Assembly (NCBI GenBank): GCA_963693365.1
Contig: CAVNZM010000005.1
Location: 496,001 to 560,000, forward strand
Length of the DNA: 64,000 nucleotides
Reading direction: 5' to 3'
Source: Amoebidium appalachense
Taxonomy: Eukaryota > Ichthyosporea
The translations under genes and the position numbers were made by a program. Shown in pieces: positions 31,027 to 64,000 of the stretch; position 1 is the first letter of the stretch, and each line of letters opens with the position of its first letter. The notes beneath the pieces were generated by a model. It ran no database searches. It was not told the origin of the DNA and saw only the letters and a program-made list of their open reading frames with translations.

Positions 31027-32658
31027 TCGTGCTGTGCCAACGTTCCAGGCGAGCTCTGAAAGCGCTAAATTGCTCTATTACTGCGCTAGAGTGGTGGGGT
31101 GATGGCAGTAATCTCTGTGCTTGTTGTAGCTAAGTGGGTTTTTCATGTTCGCCAAATTTGAGTGAGTGGCCCGACACTGCCAGATGTCCGGACACACTCC
31201 CGTTGGAAGCAACGACTCGACGATCAGAGATCTAGTGACCAAGACTCAAGAGTCCAAAAGACCAATCACAATGCGCCACAATAGCCGAATAAAGGATTAA
31301 ATAAGATGACGAAAAAGCGTAACCAATCAGATGCGTAAATAGAGTTTAATAAACACCGTGCATGGTCACGTCAACTGCATTCAACCCACGCACTGTGGGG
31401 CCACGTGTACCAACGGCACGTGTGCTTGTCACGTGCGTGTGCGTGCGCTACGTAATATTTGGCATTCGTACTAGTCACACTCAACGGGTTTGACGCGTTA
31501 CCAACACTGCTGCCATGCGATGCTGTGTACATGTGCATGCCATGGTGGCTGTGCTGCATCTCGGACCTCGGTGTCCGTGGCAGGTAGCATGCATATGAGT
31601 CAAGCGTATGATGTTCCTTTGGAATGGGCATGGAGCACATGTAGGTTGAGTCTATGTACATGTCTATGTACACGTACAGAAAAGTCACTATGGTTGGGTG
31701 ATAACTTCGGAAAAGGCAGCACATGTAGGTTGAGTCTATGTACATGTCTATGTACACGTACAGAAAATTAAAGTCACTATTGTTGGGTGATAACTTCGGA
31801 AAAGGCACTGCTGAACTGGATGGCAAGCCCATATAGTACACATTGCATGACCACCTTGACGTTGAATTCGTGCACATCACGCCGTACCTTGTTTATCATA
31901 GTGTTCAATTGGCAGGTGCAACCATGGTGACTGCTAATAGCACAGTATACGTATAGAGTCTTTGGTGGCATTACAAATGCGGCAGCGCTACTTAGGCTAG
32001 AATCTGATATGTATTTAGAAACGTGCAGGCACCTTCAGTTTGTCAAGTTGTATATACATAGGTCCAATCCGGTTAACTACGGAATTGATAATTTTACTTC
32101 GTCCGAGAAGACTTGTGATAAGAGCTACAGATAAGCGAAACCCAGTGAAAAGACGTGTTCGAGTAAGTCTTGTATGTATGTGCGGCGTACGTGTTGTCTG
32201 AGGGACCTCTCTATTTCAACGACAAGCTTCATGCATGCACGCCATTAGCCGTGCCTCAGAGTATCGAACTCCGATGATGAGAAATGCAATGGTGTGATCC
32301 TACTAAGTTAAATAGCAATTTTTGCACTAATATTAGCATTTACCACTAAACTACTAAAAAAGCAGGAATAGAAAAATATAAAAAAAAGTAGGAATATGGT
32401 TTTAAATAAAACTCGGATGAAAACTGCAATGGCGTGGTTCTATTAATTCAAAAAATAGCAATTTTTGAACTAATATTAGGATTTGGCTCTATCTTCATTC
32501 AACGTTAACGATGACTCGCGAATACATACAGCGCTAAATTATGGATATATGTCAAAGCTCAGCCGCAATGAGAAACGAGGGAATCTAAATTTAAAAATAC
32601 GTCACGTAGGTAGCTAATCTGGGAAGTACCAATATATGTCTCGCCAGCTACGCATCAC
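31027..32658. other. Intergenic region with an 84-bp tandem pair
   Basis: Upstream of the PIN-ankyrin gene and downstream of the claudin-like gene, both on minus. It is unique AT-rich sequence apart from the repeat pair at 31635-31807. No coding frame or RNA gene could be supported. Confidence 0.55.
31635..31807. repeat. 84-bp direct tandem duplication
   Basis: Copy 1 at 31635-31718 and copy 2 from 31719 share the block GCACATGTAGGTTGAGTC through GGAAAAGGCA, with a short insertion in copy 2 near 31768. Each unit has an internal repeated CTATGTACA element. Confidence 0.9.
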
Positions 32659-33612
32659 CTAGGGTCTTGGTATGCCGTTGGCCTCGGCACCCTGTGAGTG
32701 TTTGATCCTGAATGGGTTAACATTCTCAGCAATGAACCCTCGAAGCATGTTGCGCTCTGCCTGCTCCGTGCTGCCCTCCTCATGCTCCTCCCCTGTCATC
32801 ACCACCTGCACCAGGAAACCGTGTTTATTGTCCTGGAAAATCATTTTTGGCCTGTGTGTAGTGCCAGGAAAATCTGGTTGTGCACGTGCTTGGTTGCTGT
32901 TTCTCTTCAACACAAATTGAGTAGAAGGTGTCTCGTTTAGTGCTAGTGTGTGTGTGTGTTCATGTGGTTGAGAAAAGGGGTGTGGCAGTATTGGTGATTG
33001 TATGTTTTTTCCTTCTCTTTTGAATTCATCTTTTGAATTCAATGTTTCTTTTTTTTTTTCTCCATAGTCCTTTCTTCCTTTTTTTCGTGGGGACGGGAGG
33101 GAGGGGGGGGGGGGGGGGGGGCAGGCTGATATGAAAAGCACATATCCCACTGAGAAAGAAGTAATACGGGAGCGCAGGCGCTGGAGCAGTGGTGGCTACT
33201 CGGGGAAGACAAGCGGCGTCGGGCAGGGGGGAGGGAGGGAGTGGGGTGGTGTTAGAATGCCTTATGAGAATGGGGAGATAGCCCAGTATGAAGTTAAAAC
33301 GTTGGGAGATTTCAGTAGTTTATTGGATCACAACTTTGCAAGTGCAATGGGCTGGGATGCAATAGGTTGTGGATGGGCGGGTCAGTGAGAAGGCCATGGG
33401 ATGGTGGTGGATGTTTCCTTCTTGATTGCTTGCTCGGTCTAGGCGGAAGTTTTTGTGTAAGAATGTATGTGAATATGTGTGTGCATCGGTGCATGTGCGT
33501 ACGTGGACGTGCGTGTCTGTGTGTGTGTGTGCGAGCGCGCGAGTGCAGGGGCGTGTATGTGCGTATTCGTGCATGCATCCAACAATTTTTTTTTTTCCCG
33601 GGGGCCGGGGAA

Positions 33613-33647
<35 letters not shown>

Positions 33648-34625
33648 TTTACTCACCTCCACTGTGCTATCTGTGTTTGCCTGGCTGGTATCCAGTATTG
33701 GTTTTTGCTCGAGCAGTTTGAATTTTGCGCAAAACTCCAACACCAACCCGACTATAAACCCCACCACAGAGGAGACACATGCAATGTAGAACGACCACCC
33801 GGCACTCAACCCACCCTGGCCAATCATTGGCTCCCCTAGCACGTGTTCATCTTGGCTGAGCTCAAATCTGTGTGGTGATTGGGTCGGTATCAGGCGTGGA
33901 ATGTGGGCAGAAGAGGAATGGTGTGAGTGTGAGTGAGTGTGGGCGTACTTGTTTATGTTTGCCGAGGGACAGAGAGAAAGAGGGTCCTCAAACATTTCTC
34001 ATTGTTTGCATGCAATCTTGTGTGTGTTTAAAAGCAAGCACGCATGTGTGGCTGTGTTGGTGCAAACCGAACGGTGTGTTTGCACCAAATGTGTATAGCT
34101 CGGTTCTTTGTGTGTGGGGGGAGGGGGGGGGGGGGGGGGGGGGAGGGGGAAGAGAGGGCTATGCATAGAAAGGCAAGGGGAAAAAAATAGGGGATGGGGG
34201 GTACCTACAAAAAAGGGGGGATGGCGAGTACCTACGAGAAAGGAGGTATGGGGGGTACCTAGCGGGGGGGGGGGGGGGGGGGGGGATGGGGGCACCTATA
34301 AAAAAGGGGGGATGGGGGGGGTACCTATAATAAAGGAGGATGGGGGGTACCTATAAAAAAGGCCGACGTTTATTGTCAGAACCATGGAGCCCATGAGACA
34401 CAGAAGAGACGAGAGGGACGCAACCCGTGTGGGATACCAATTCATTTTCGTGGCGACAAATGTGAGGGTCGGAGGGGCAAAAAACCAGAAAATACTGACA
34501 CTGAGAATGCCTCGAAACCCCCCAAGAAGTGCACAGTTGGGTATAGGGAGACGGAACTTTCCGCACTCGTTGCCGATGACGTTTGAGGTGAAGTTGCACA
34601 TTCTGTGTTTGTGTGTGTGTGTGTG

Positions 34626-34682
<57 letters not shown>

Positions 34683-35098
34683 TGTGCGTGTGCATGTGTG
34701 TTTGTGTGTCACAAGTTGTTGGTGGAGAGAGGAAGGAGGGTGTAAGGGTGGATATAAGCTATTCACAAGGTATGTGTGCAGGTGGGCATATGTGAGCTGT
34801 GCACGTGCCCTGGTCCACGCTACGCACGAGTACATGCGTGTATATGCTTGCATGGGTGGGCATGGGCGTGGATGCGCATTTACGTTGCAAGTACATGTGA
34901 TCCGTATAAGTATTGCCTGCATGCTACATAGTATACATACAGGTGCACAATTGGCACATGCTGATAGCTAATGTTTATTAGCACATTTCGCGAGTATTGC
35001 AGTGATCATAAGATACTTGGCAGCCAGATATATGCCTGGCGGCTGCTGACCATAAATTTGAATGTTTTTTTCAAATATTAAAAAGAATTATAAAAAAG

Positions 35099-35136
<38 letters not shown>

Positions 35137-35710
35137 TCCCGCAAAAAAAAAAAAAAAAAAAAAAAAAGAGTAACAGATGCTCGAGCATTTGCAGCAACAT
35201 ACCCCCGATCATTATCAAAACCCTATCTGTACATTCACATCTCTATATGTACATGTTTAGGGGGCACACGTACTCAGCATAGCAGGTGTCCGTGATGGTG
35301 CCGCACCTCGTGCCCTCCCCCTTCCTGGCCACAAAGCACACCGTCCACAGCCCATAGTTCTCCACCAATGGCAGCGTCCCATTCTCCGTCCCGTCGGGGG
35401 TGCCGAGCGGCACGGAACCTTCTGGTGCCGGTATGCGAACGGCCCAATAGGAAGTGCCCACGGCTAGACATGAAAGGAAGGCCGAGAATATGCCGATGAC
35501 GATGAGTGCAATGGGCACACGGTGCCTCTGTATGCTTGTACGTGCATTCCCGAGCCGTTGCGTAACCTCGTCCAATAGCTTTACGGGTGGCGGTTTGTGC
35601 ATAGAGAGGCTGCTGGCTTCTTCTAGAAAGATCCTCTGGCCCCCTGTCTTGTGCTTTAGGTCGGTGATGCTTAAGCTGTTCATGGTGCTTGTGTGGGACT
35701 GAGATGACAT
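32659..35710 (-). CDS. Claudin/PMP22-superfamily-like four-TM protein
   Basis: Exons (minus): 35274-35710, 34351-34602, 33657-33867, 32659-32832; the 1,074-nt model closes in frame for 357 aa. Four hydrophobic segments lie near residues 66-90, 172-195, 205-228 and 255-280. The first extracellular loop has the claudin-family signature: Trp89, then Gly120-Leu-Trp122-x-x-Cys125 with further cysteines at 136, 143, 148, 159 and 169, and sequons at about 110 and 149. The N-terminus is cytosolic with no signal peptide; the last exon is a hydrophilic, acidic tail. Family members include claudins, PMP22/EMP, calcium-channel gamma subunits and fungal Sur7/PalI proteins, which act at plasma-membrane contacts or as channel auxiliaries; which branch this belongs to cannot be told by eye. 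The exon 2 donor lies next to a minisatellite made of donor copies. The gene prediction is firm; the precise role is not. Confidence 0.78.
33613..33645. repeat. Poly-G run at exon 3 donor side
   Basis: A G run about 33 bp long lying only about 12 bp inside the intron from the exon 3 donor (33657/33656) of the claudin-like gene. Confidence 0.85.
34190..34372. repeat. Minisatellite of 5' splice-site copies
   Basis: About six degenerate units of roughly 25-37 bp, each with GGTACCTA(T/C)(A/G)AAAAAGG or a close variant. Read on minus, each unit reproduces the end of claudin-like exon 2 and its GTACC donor. A G run at 34264-34285 interrupts the series. Confidence 0.8.
34600..34672. repeat. (TG)n at exon 2 acceptor
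   Basis: Minus-strand CA array ending in ACACAG at 34603, the acceptor of claudin-like exon 2. Confidence 0.85.
35100..35167. repeat. C-tract/A-tract composite
   Basis: C33 followed by a short CTCCTCCCG bridge and about 24 A. One of the recurrent C(n)A(n) composites. Confidence 0.9.
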
Positions 35711-38081
35711 CTTCGAGGTGTTGTTAGGCTACACCTGTTATTAAACTATGCGTCATTGAATCTACACGATGATTGAAGCTGCACGCGGGCCAACTTCTGG
35801 CACATCATGCGATAAGGTGTGAGATCCCTGTGACCACCCATACGAAACAATAAGAAAAGATCTGCCCGAAAGGGGACACACTTGAACATTGGGATCTCGT
35901 TGTAATTTGTGCATGCGTGCCTCGAATATATAATTTGACGATGTGAGGTTATAATTAAGTAACATTTAAGCCTATCGATGAGAATCGCTGAGGTGATTGC
36001 TGTCTTTCTTTTGTTGAGCAGTAAACTTACTGGCGATGTGAGTAAACGGATTCGGATCCGTCTATGCTTGATTTTGGTTTTTGTTTTCTATGCAATTGAG
36101 AAACTGGGGACACAAGACACCGGGCGGACGTTGGTTGAGGAGATGCGATATTGAAGGTGGTACAACTTTTACCGTACATATCTCGCTTACGGTAAAAGGG
36201 GGAATTAGACGTATCGAGAAGTCCTAAACGGGAACAGCAGTGGATAGTGTACTCTACTGTATAACTAACTGTATAAGAAGAAGAAGCCCAGTAGAATGTA
36301 TAAGCCGTGCCCGAGGAATCTTGGTTAGGGATCTTCAGGATTTGCATAAAGAATATAATTGGTCGTTACGTATTTTATAAATATTGTTACCAGGTGTAGA
36401 GGGTTGCTCGGCAGAAATAAGTTGAACATCTCTTTTAGGCTCTTGCGGTCAGATCACAAATCGAACGGGTGTGGCTGGCCTGGTCAACTACATGCCATGC
36501 TCCACGGGTTATGCCGAAGAGATGAACTAAAAGTTTGAGCTCTATTCTCTTCGGTATAATATCCACCATGACATAAAGCACGTAGTGCATATGCAATTCA
36601 CATGCTAACGTTAAACATAACACATACTGTTCTGCGGGTATGTAGGTCGTGCAGAACTGCAGAGAACAAACCCCCAGGCGGCCAGGCCGGGAATCCCGGG
36701 ATGTGGGCAGCCACCAGCTAGATCTTGGTGGTGCGTATCGAGCCAATGACATCAAATCTGCTAATCTACCAATCAGGCTCAGTAAAGGGCTTTGTTTACA
36801 TTCCACTGCAGCTGTGCCACTCCGAGTCTCCGAGGCCCCTCCGACTCACCCGAGCTGAGATCGTGCACGTACCTACAACTCTCGTGCACCATACTGAGAC
36901 GCAAATACACACACAGACACGCACACACGCAAACATGCAGGCACACACGCTGTGACATTTTACATACGAAGCGCACACACACACACGCACACACCTTCAC
37001 ACGACCACAAACACACAAACGTACAGCTTGAGACTCAGCTGCGGCGCATGCGCATATGCATTCACACACACACGTACACGGAAAACAGGTCGTGCCACAC
37101 ACACACACACCACGCATACAAAGCACACACACATGCATATGAGTAACCCATGCCACACATGCATACACACACAAAAAAAGATGCGCACACAGACATTCAC
37201 CCCGCATGCTTTGTATTACGGTGCTCCTCCGGATCCTTTAGCCTACTAGAGACGTGCCACAGTGAGGCGGTGCTAATATAGATCTAAAACGTGCATAGTA
37301 GTACCAGCCATGCCCTACAAGGGGCCGTGCTCTCAGTCCTGTTAGGTCCATGCGGACGTGCGCACTATTATGTGCATTCAGTCCCACGACCCCGTATTCG
37401 CTTGCAATTGTTACATGATGAACGAGGCCCTGCAAAAAACCGAGCATCATCACGTGCACAAAGTATGTCATCCCTAATATCCATCTAGTGAATATTAGCT
37501 GCATTGCAGCAGGTACCCGGAGTCACCCTGCATGAGCGCCGAGGAAATATGTATGCCACTAGTACTTCATTGTGCATGCGGGCCAGCCGCACTTCTTAGT
37601 GGAAGTATTAGAAGTATCAAACAACACGACTACGAGCTCGCAATACAAGAGTCTGCCTATATTTACGCTATTTACATCGGTTTCGGGCCGAACCCTCTTC
37701 TTCTTGTGATAATCACCGGTATTTTCCGGAAGTGCTGCAACTTCCGCACATTTAGACGAATACTACAAACGAATACAACATACATCTGTGCCCTGTGCAC
37801 CCAGCGCACATGTTAACTTAGTTAGGGTTAAAGGAGACAAGTGCCATCATCTCAGAGATGTGACAGCCGCAGTGATACAGTACAGGCCAGTAAGACTTGT
37901 TAGAGCATGATTGTCAATCAATCAAATTAGATCCTCACACATTCCACGTCTTTCTCGACCAATCACATACCAGCCCGGCCTGAGGAAGGAACGAGCCACC
38001 ACAAACATCGGGTTGCAGGGAAGAAACCGCGGGGAGGGGGGAGGGGGGGGGGAGGGGGGAGGGGGGGATAATGGATGGAGT
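35711..38081. other. Intergenic: claudin-like promoter to NT5DC 3' end
   Basis: Mostly unique sequence, CA-rich at about 36900-37200. G/A-rich runs at 38033-38068 lie just beyond the NT5DC stop. A 94-codon frame at 37532-37816 has no recognisable homology or splice context. I see no RNA gene. Confidence 0.5.
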
Positions 38082-45080
<6,999 letters not shown>

Positions 45081-45698
45081 GGTTCAGGGTGGCTCTTTGT
45101 AGCTACAGGTTGCTGTGATGCCTGTGTGTAAAGCACCAGGTAACGCTAGCCTAAGTGACAAACCACATAGGGAGAACCAGCAGCCGCTTATTTCTTTTTT
45201 TTTTTTTTCCAAAACGGCAGGCTAAATTGAGCTAGGAACAGTCTAAGTTACTCTCTCACTCCACCTCGTTCACAGTTACGGGTCAAGTGAATGTCACCGG
45301 TGTGTGCTTTTACAAAAAAAAAAAACGACCGGCCGGCAGTAAAGTGTAGTCCCGCACCGCGAGGAATGTGCGTCATGCGGTTGGACGATCGGATTGGCTC
45401 AGAATGCATCACTGAGGAATGCAACCCCCCCCCCCCCCCCCCCCCCCGGCCCATCTCCTCCCTGCTTCTTATTCTGAAAGCATGCGCAACTATCCACCTA
45501 TTCCCATTTTCCTTGTCCCGTTCCCCACCTCTCCCACCTCCCCCCTCTCCCCTCCCCCCCCCTCCCCTCCCCTAACTTTTCCCCCCACGTCCACACACCC
45601 ACCCCACCCACCGGTGATCGATTCCCCTCTGCCGTAACGTACTCCCTGGAAGTCCAGATCCCCAGCTGGGGTGGGGGAAGGAGGGGAGAAGGGTGAGG

Positions 45699-45739
<41 letters not shown>

Positions 45740-45854
45740 AACACGGGAATTGAATGTGAAGAAGACGGACCTCGGTGCTGAAAACTTGGTTGTGTATCAT
45801 AGCGGAGGCAAACACTCATCATATGGATTGTGTCAATCTTGAAATCGGACTAAC

Positions 45855-46096
45855 CTAACCTCGGCACCCACAAAACTGGATCCAGGCATGTATCCAATAT
45901 GATCGTATCTACATCACCATGGCTCCATGGCGTTGACCAATAGCAGCTCGCTGACATATACTAATCCGTCTCAGCACCTAACCTCGGCACCCACAAAACT
46001 GGATCCAGGCATGTATCCAATATGATCGTATCTACATCACCATGGCTCCATGGCGTTGACCAATGGCAGCGCGCTGACATATACTACCGTCTCAGC
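45855..46096. repeat. 123-bp tandem duplication
   Basis: The block starting CTAACCTCGGCACCC at 45855 recurs at 45978 and is nearly identical for about 115 bp (ends differ by a few bases). Confidence 0.93.
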
Positions 46097-46192
46097 AGAT
46101 CATCCTAAGTCAACGATCAAGATCGGGGCGGGGGGGGAGGGGGGGGGGGGGTTTGACCATACCTCTCCTATCCATAGATCTCTATCCACTAT

Positions 46193-46242
<50 letters not shown>
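46193..46242. repeat. Poly-G, 50 bases
   Basis: One of the longest uninterrupted G runs in the window. Confidence 0.9.
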
Positions 46243-46243
<1 letters not shown>

Positions 46244-47468
46244 GACCATGGGGCGGGTCCACAGATCGTCAAGATCAAGTCCGGGGCCTCAGGATCAGCT
46301 GCACAGATGGCTGCGGGCTCGCATCGTGTCGACTCTGCAGGACCCCGTCAGCTGGAGCAGGCGACCAATAGGATTAGTAATAGTGTATAGGATAGATTTT
46401 AGGAGGACTTAGGAATGCAATAAGTTCGGGCAGATGCCCTGGTAAATAATGAATCATGCGAGTTTTGATAGTGTATTCTGCCAAACGTATATATATATAT
46501 TTTGATGTACAGGAAGGAGTAGAGGGGGGGGAGGGGGGGGGGAGATAGTATGAACTCCCAGGATTTTTTCTTTCCCTTGTCTTTTATCTTTTTCTTTTTT
46601 TCTTTTTTCTTTTACTTATATATTTGCATTATATGCATGTATATTGTATGAGTATATTTCCGCTAACTTACTAAAGAGAGGGCGTGATCGTGATCGAGAA
46701 TTTTTCTAATTCTAACAGGCCCCTAATAGTAAACCCCTTCATAGCAAGCGCCTCTTGGGCATAGCAAGGTCGCAAACCAATCTAAACCAATAGAATAACG
46801 TTTTTGCAAAGTTTCAGGGGTATCCTATTGGTCCCTGCAATATCCCAGCTATCGATGACACTTGGTAGTGACTTTAAGCCAATTACTATTGTCGGAGTGG
46901 TGCTCTGACGTCATAAATAATCTTATAAGGTTATTTAGATCGACAAGTGGTTGTTCTAATGGTTGCCTCTGCTGGCAATTGGGCGAGCTGGTGACTGGCT
47001 GTCTTGGCGATAGGTTACTGCATTCGGGCTCGAAAGCCCGATTCGAACCTCTTTAGATTGAACCGAAAGGTAAGGAGCTATTTTTTGTTAGCAGTTACTA
47101 AATATAGTATCTACTTTTTAGGTCACGGACCAGATTTTAGGTCGCCAATCATGAGCTCGACCCGACGGGCCGACCCGAGATCAGCTGTGACAGGTGTGAA
47201 ACCAGTGAGCATGCTACCAAATAAAACGTAAAAAAACGCGTGCGAGTCCGGCTGTGTCGTTCGAAATTATTTCTGATGACAGAGTTCTCAACGGGAAATT
47301 CAGGAATCTACGACACCAGAACATTTTAGCGCATTTGAAACTTTTCTCACCTCCATTTCTTTGCTTCTCTCTTCTAATTTCGTTTTTCGTCTTTCCTTGT
47401 TCAATCTACATCACGCTGTTCGCAGTATTGGGTTGAAAGGCTGGGTTGCTATAACAGTCACTAGGTGA

Positions 47469-47650
47469 AGCGTGGAACACGGCCTATGCAGGTGCACCCA
47501 TGGAATTCAGAAGAAAAACGGGGCTGAGTGTACATCCTTGGCCCGTCTTCCTGCGCAGCCTGTAGTGCTCGAGATAGGAGGCACCATAGATTTCAAGCAC
47601 AGGAGAAAGACAGTTAGGGTTTGAGGTTTGACCTCTCAAACACGGCACCA
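47469..47650 (-). pseudogene. Possible LINE reverse-transcriptase fragment
   Basis: On minus, a short frame contains an Arg-rich segment leading into GQGCTLSPVF, which resembles the QGCPLSP motif of non-LTR reverse transcriptases, preceded by a Tyr/Leu-rich stretch (YLEHYRLRR). No YxDD box or other domain follows, and the frame stops shortly after. If real, it is a short decayed relic. Confidence 0.3.
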
Positions 47651-48765
47651 TGGCTGGTACGTTAACAGCCCCCCCTTTTCCCCCCTCTCCCCCCCCCCGC
47701 CTTCGCTCCGCACGCCAGCAAACACACATGCAATCCTTCTCATTCCCCTCCCCTCCTTTCCGCTTCCCAAGCATCATCTCCGCGACATCCACACTTTCTT
47801 TATGTGATTGTGGTGTTGTGCCCTAGCTGTTACCACGCCTTTTGGGCTTTTGCGCTTATGGAGCTTTCTGGCTTCATTAAGCTTAGACAGGTTGGTTTTT
47901 ATGGTTGGGGCTCGGACTCTGTTGTGCAGCACAAGTAGGCGCCATTGCGTCTAAAGGTGGTCTGTTTGAGCCTTGTCTAATCCGTTGAGAAGATGCATCG
48001 TACGTCCCTTTTTCTTAACGGCTGCTTGTGTGGGAGGAGTGTTTATCCTGTGTGCCGTAGGAAATGCGCTTGCGTCTGCCTGTACATCCGTGTACGTTGC
48101 TTGCGTTTCCTGTGCACGCTTTTGTGTGCAGGTTATTTTTATTTACGGTGTGTGAGGTGTGCATTACTTTAAGTGGGGGGCATGTAAGCTCTGTGAGATT
48201 CAGTGGGCGCTTCGTGATGACAGCAGCTGCCTTTTTTTTTTTTGGGGGGGGGGGGGGGGGGGTGGGGAGGGGGAGGGGGGGGGGGGAGGAGAGAGGGAGG
48301 TGGGAGGTGGGGGGGAGGGATAAGAAGGGGTAAAGCGAGAGAGTATGTGTGAGCCTGGGGGAAAGGAGGAGGGAGGGTATGGGGGGCCAGAATGGCAAGG
48401 ATTAAAGAGAAGGCACAGAAAGAGTAAGGTTGCAACTGACGAAGGATGGGGAAGGAGAGAGAGCGAAAACCAAGGAGTGACGAATGGTGGACAATGGGAA
48501 ACTTGCGGGGCCTGCGGCGGTGCGGGGGGGGCTATTCATTTGAGTGTGGTTGTGCTTGTGTTTGCTGTAAGGCAGGAGACTGCAAATGAGTGCACAGATA
48601 GGGATATGTGTGAAGATGGACGGGAGAATGGTTCGGAGGGGTAGAGGTATAGGAATAGAGAGGGTTAAAGCTGTTGGACGGGGTCGTCGAGGCGGAATCA
48701 CCCGGGGGATCAACGGTGGGGGTGGGGTGGAGCGGGTGTATGTGCACTTGTGCGTGTGAATATTT

Positions 48766-48808
<43 letters not shown>

Positions 48809-48931
48809 GATAGCGTGGTTTGAATATCAAAGAGTCGGGGTTAGGGAACACATGCTATTAAAATGGGAGGGTGAGGGGTGCGGAGGGCATGCAGCTAACG
48901 GAGAGCAATCCATGCAGCCGTGGACTTCCAC

Positions 48932-63231
<14,300 letters not shown>

Positions 63232-64000
63232 TTGTGCACATAGAACTAGAACACACTAAAGAAATGGAAGGGGGGGGGGGGGGGGGGGGGGGGGGGGGAG
63301 GGAGGGGGGGAGGGGAAGCAAGAGGGGGAAAGGGGGGGGGGGGAGGGGGAGTGTGTGTGTGTGTGTGATAGAGAGCGAGAGAGAGAGAGGGTAACTGAAA
63401 GAGTTAAATACAAATAGTAGCCGAATGGAGTGTCTGGAAAGGGATGTTCTTTTTTGACTGTTTGCATGGAGAGAAAGGTATGATGCATGTATGTGCTGTC
63501 ACTCTCTCGTTAGCACCGCATTATTGTTAGGGTTAGTTAGTGTTGTATATGTCACGGGGTGCACACAAAGGCAATTTCAAGTCTCTTTGAGAACACGCAC
63601 AACACACACACACACCCGGACAGCATTTATTAAGGCATATTGACTGGTGTCCTTTTTTCCTGGACCACATATTATTGGATTTTGTTTTTACCTCCCCATA
63701 TATAAATCTAGGTTATCGAGCATGTTTTTCACTTAGTGCCTTGTGATCAATTATTATAGCTGCCACGGGCAACACAAGACATGGATAGCGGTGGCATGCG
63801 CAATTAACAACAGTGCAGTGTTGTGTTTTCTGAGACCTTGTACATATTAACTCTTTGAGGGCACACACAAGGGCACCTGCTGGGTTTCGGGTCCTGCCTC
63901 AAAACATGCCCTCCACCTGATGAAATATAAAGGTGACACCGTATCTCCCTGAGTCCCTGGGCCGGAAGATGTCGACAAAATATACATATTGAAACAAGTG
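63232..64000. other. PPP4R1 3' flank
   Basis: Begins with the 3' UTR and contains G runs at 63270-63350 and a short (TG)n/(GA)n. The remainder is unique. No canonical AATAAA is seen before the window end, and no further gene was recognised. Confidence 0.5.

Larger units (their letters stand above)
45081..48931. other. Divergent intergenic region, NT5DC and PPP4R1 starts
   Basis: The promoters of both divergent genes should lie here. It contains poly-C (45424-45446), poly-G (45703-45738), a 123-bp tandem pair, a 50-base G run (46193-46242), a possible retroelement relic (47484-47650), T-G composites (48231-48263, 48764-48807) and a TGACGTCA palindrome at about 46905. No further gene was recognised. 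Confidence 0.55.

Noticed and set aside
37532-37816. 94-codon plus-strand frame
   Set aside because: No homology recognised, weak start context and no splice partners.
46980-47065. tRNA-like sequence with GGTTCGAATC on minus
   Set aside because: The T-arm stem does not pair around the TTCGAAT loop and no acceptor stem or A box can be fitted.

Overview
This 64 kb window is nuclear DNA of an intron-rich eukaryote. It carries five host genes with animal-type domain combinations: a PKC-family kinase with two C1 domains, a PIN-ankyrin protein, a four-helix claudin/PMP22-like membrane protein, an NT5DC 5'-nucleotidase-domain protein and a PPP4R1-like HEAT subunit. Introns and spacers are packed with (CA)n/(TG)n, (TC)n, very long G/C homopolymers and several minisatellites. 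A unicellular relative of animals or another opisthokont protist would fit, but no ribosomal or organellar marker is present, so this is inference.

Layout. 1-3907: repeat-rich flank without a recognisable gene. 3908-13402: a complete-looking 9.5 kb Polinton/Maverick-like element with 215-bp terminal inverted repeats and intact, intronless genes in two converging arms. Its left arm holds three unrecognised ORFs; its right arm holds a retroviral-type integrase, an Erv1/ALR thiol oxidase and a protein-primed family B DNA polymerase. No capsid, packaging ATPase or adenain-type protease is recognisable. 13549-27345: the PKC-like kinase gene (+), whose TATA box lies about 147 bp from the element. 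28771-31026: PIN-ankyrin gene (-). 32659-35710: claudin-like gene (-). 38082-45080: NT5DC gene (-). 48932-63231: PPP4R1-like gene (+). The remainder is spacer.

Exon models were assembled by hand from splice signals, reading-frame phase and family conservation. The PKC (17 exons, 737 aa), NT5DC (9 exons, 549 aa), PPP4R1 (19 exons, 753 aa) and claudin-like (4 exons, 357 aa) models each close in frame.

The most notable observations are the compact, apparently capsid-less Polinton with an Erv1-like oxidase, a kinase start codon split AT|G by an intron, introns whose 3' splice sites directly end (CA)n arrays, two probable GC-AG introns, an apparent CG-ending intron at a (CA)87 array, a minisatellite that copies a 5' splice site, and a SINE-like repeat family with C-tract and poly(A) tails.
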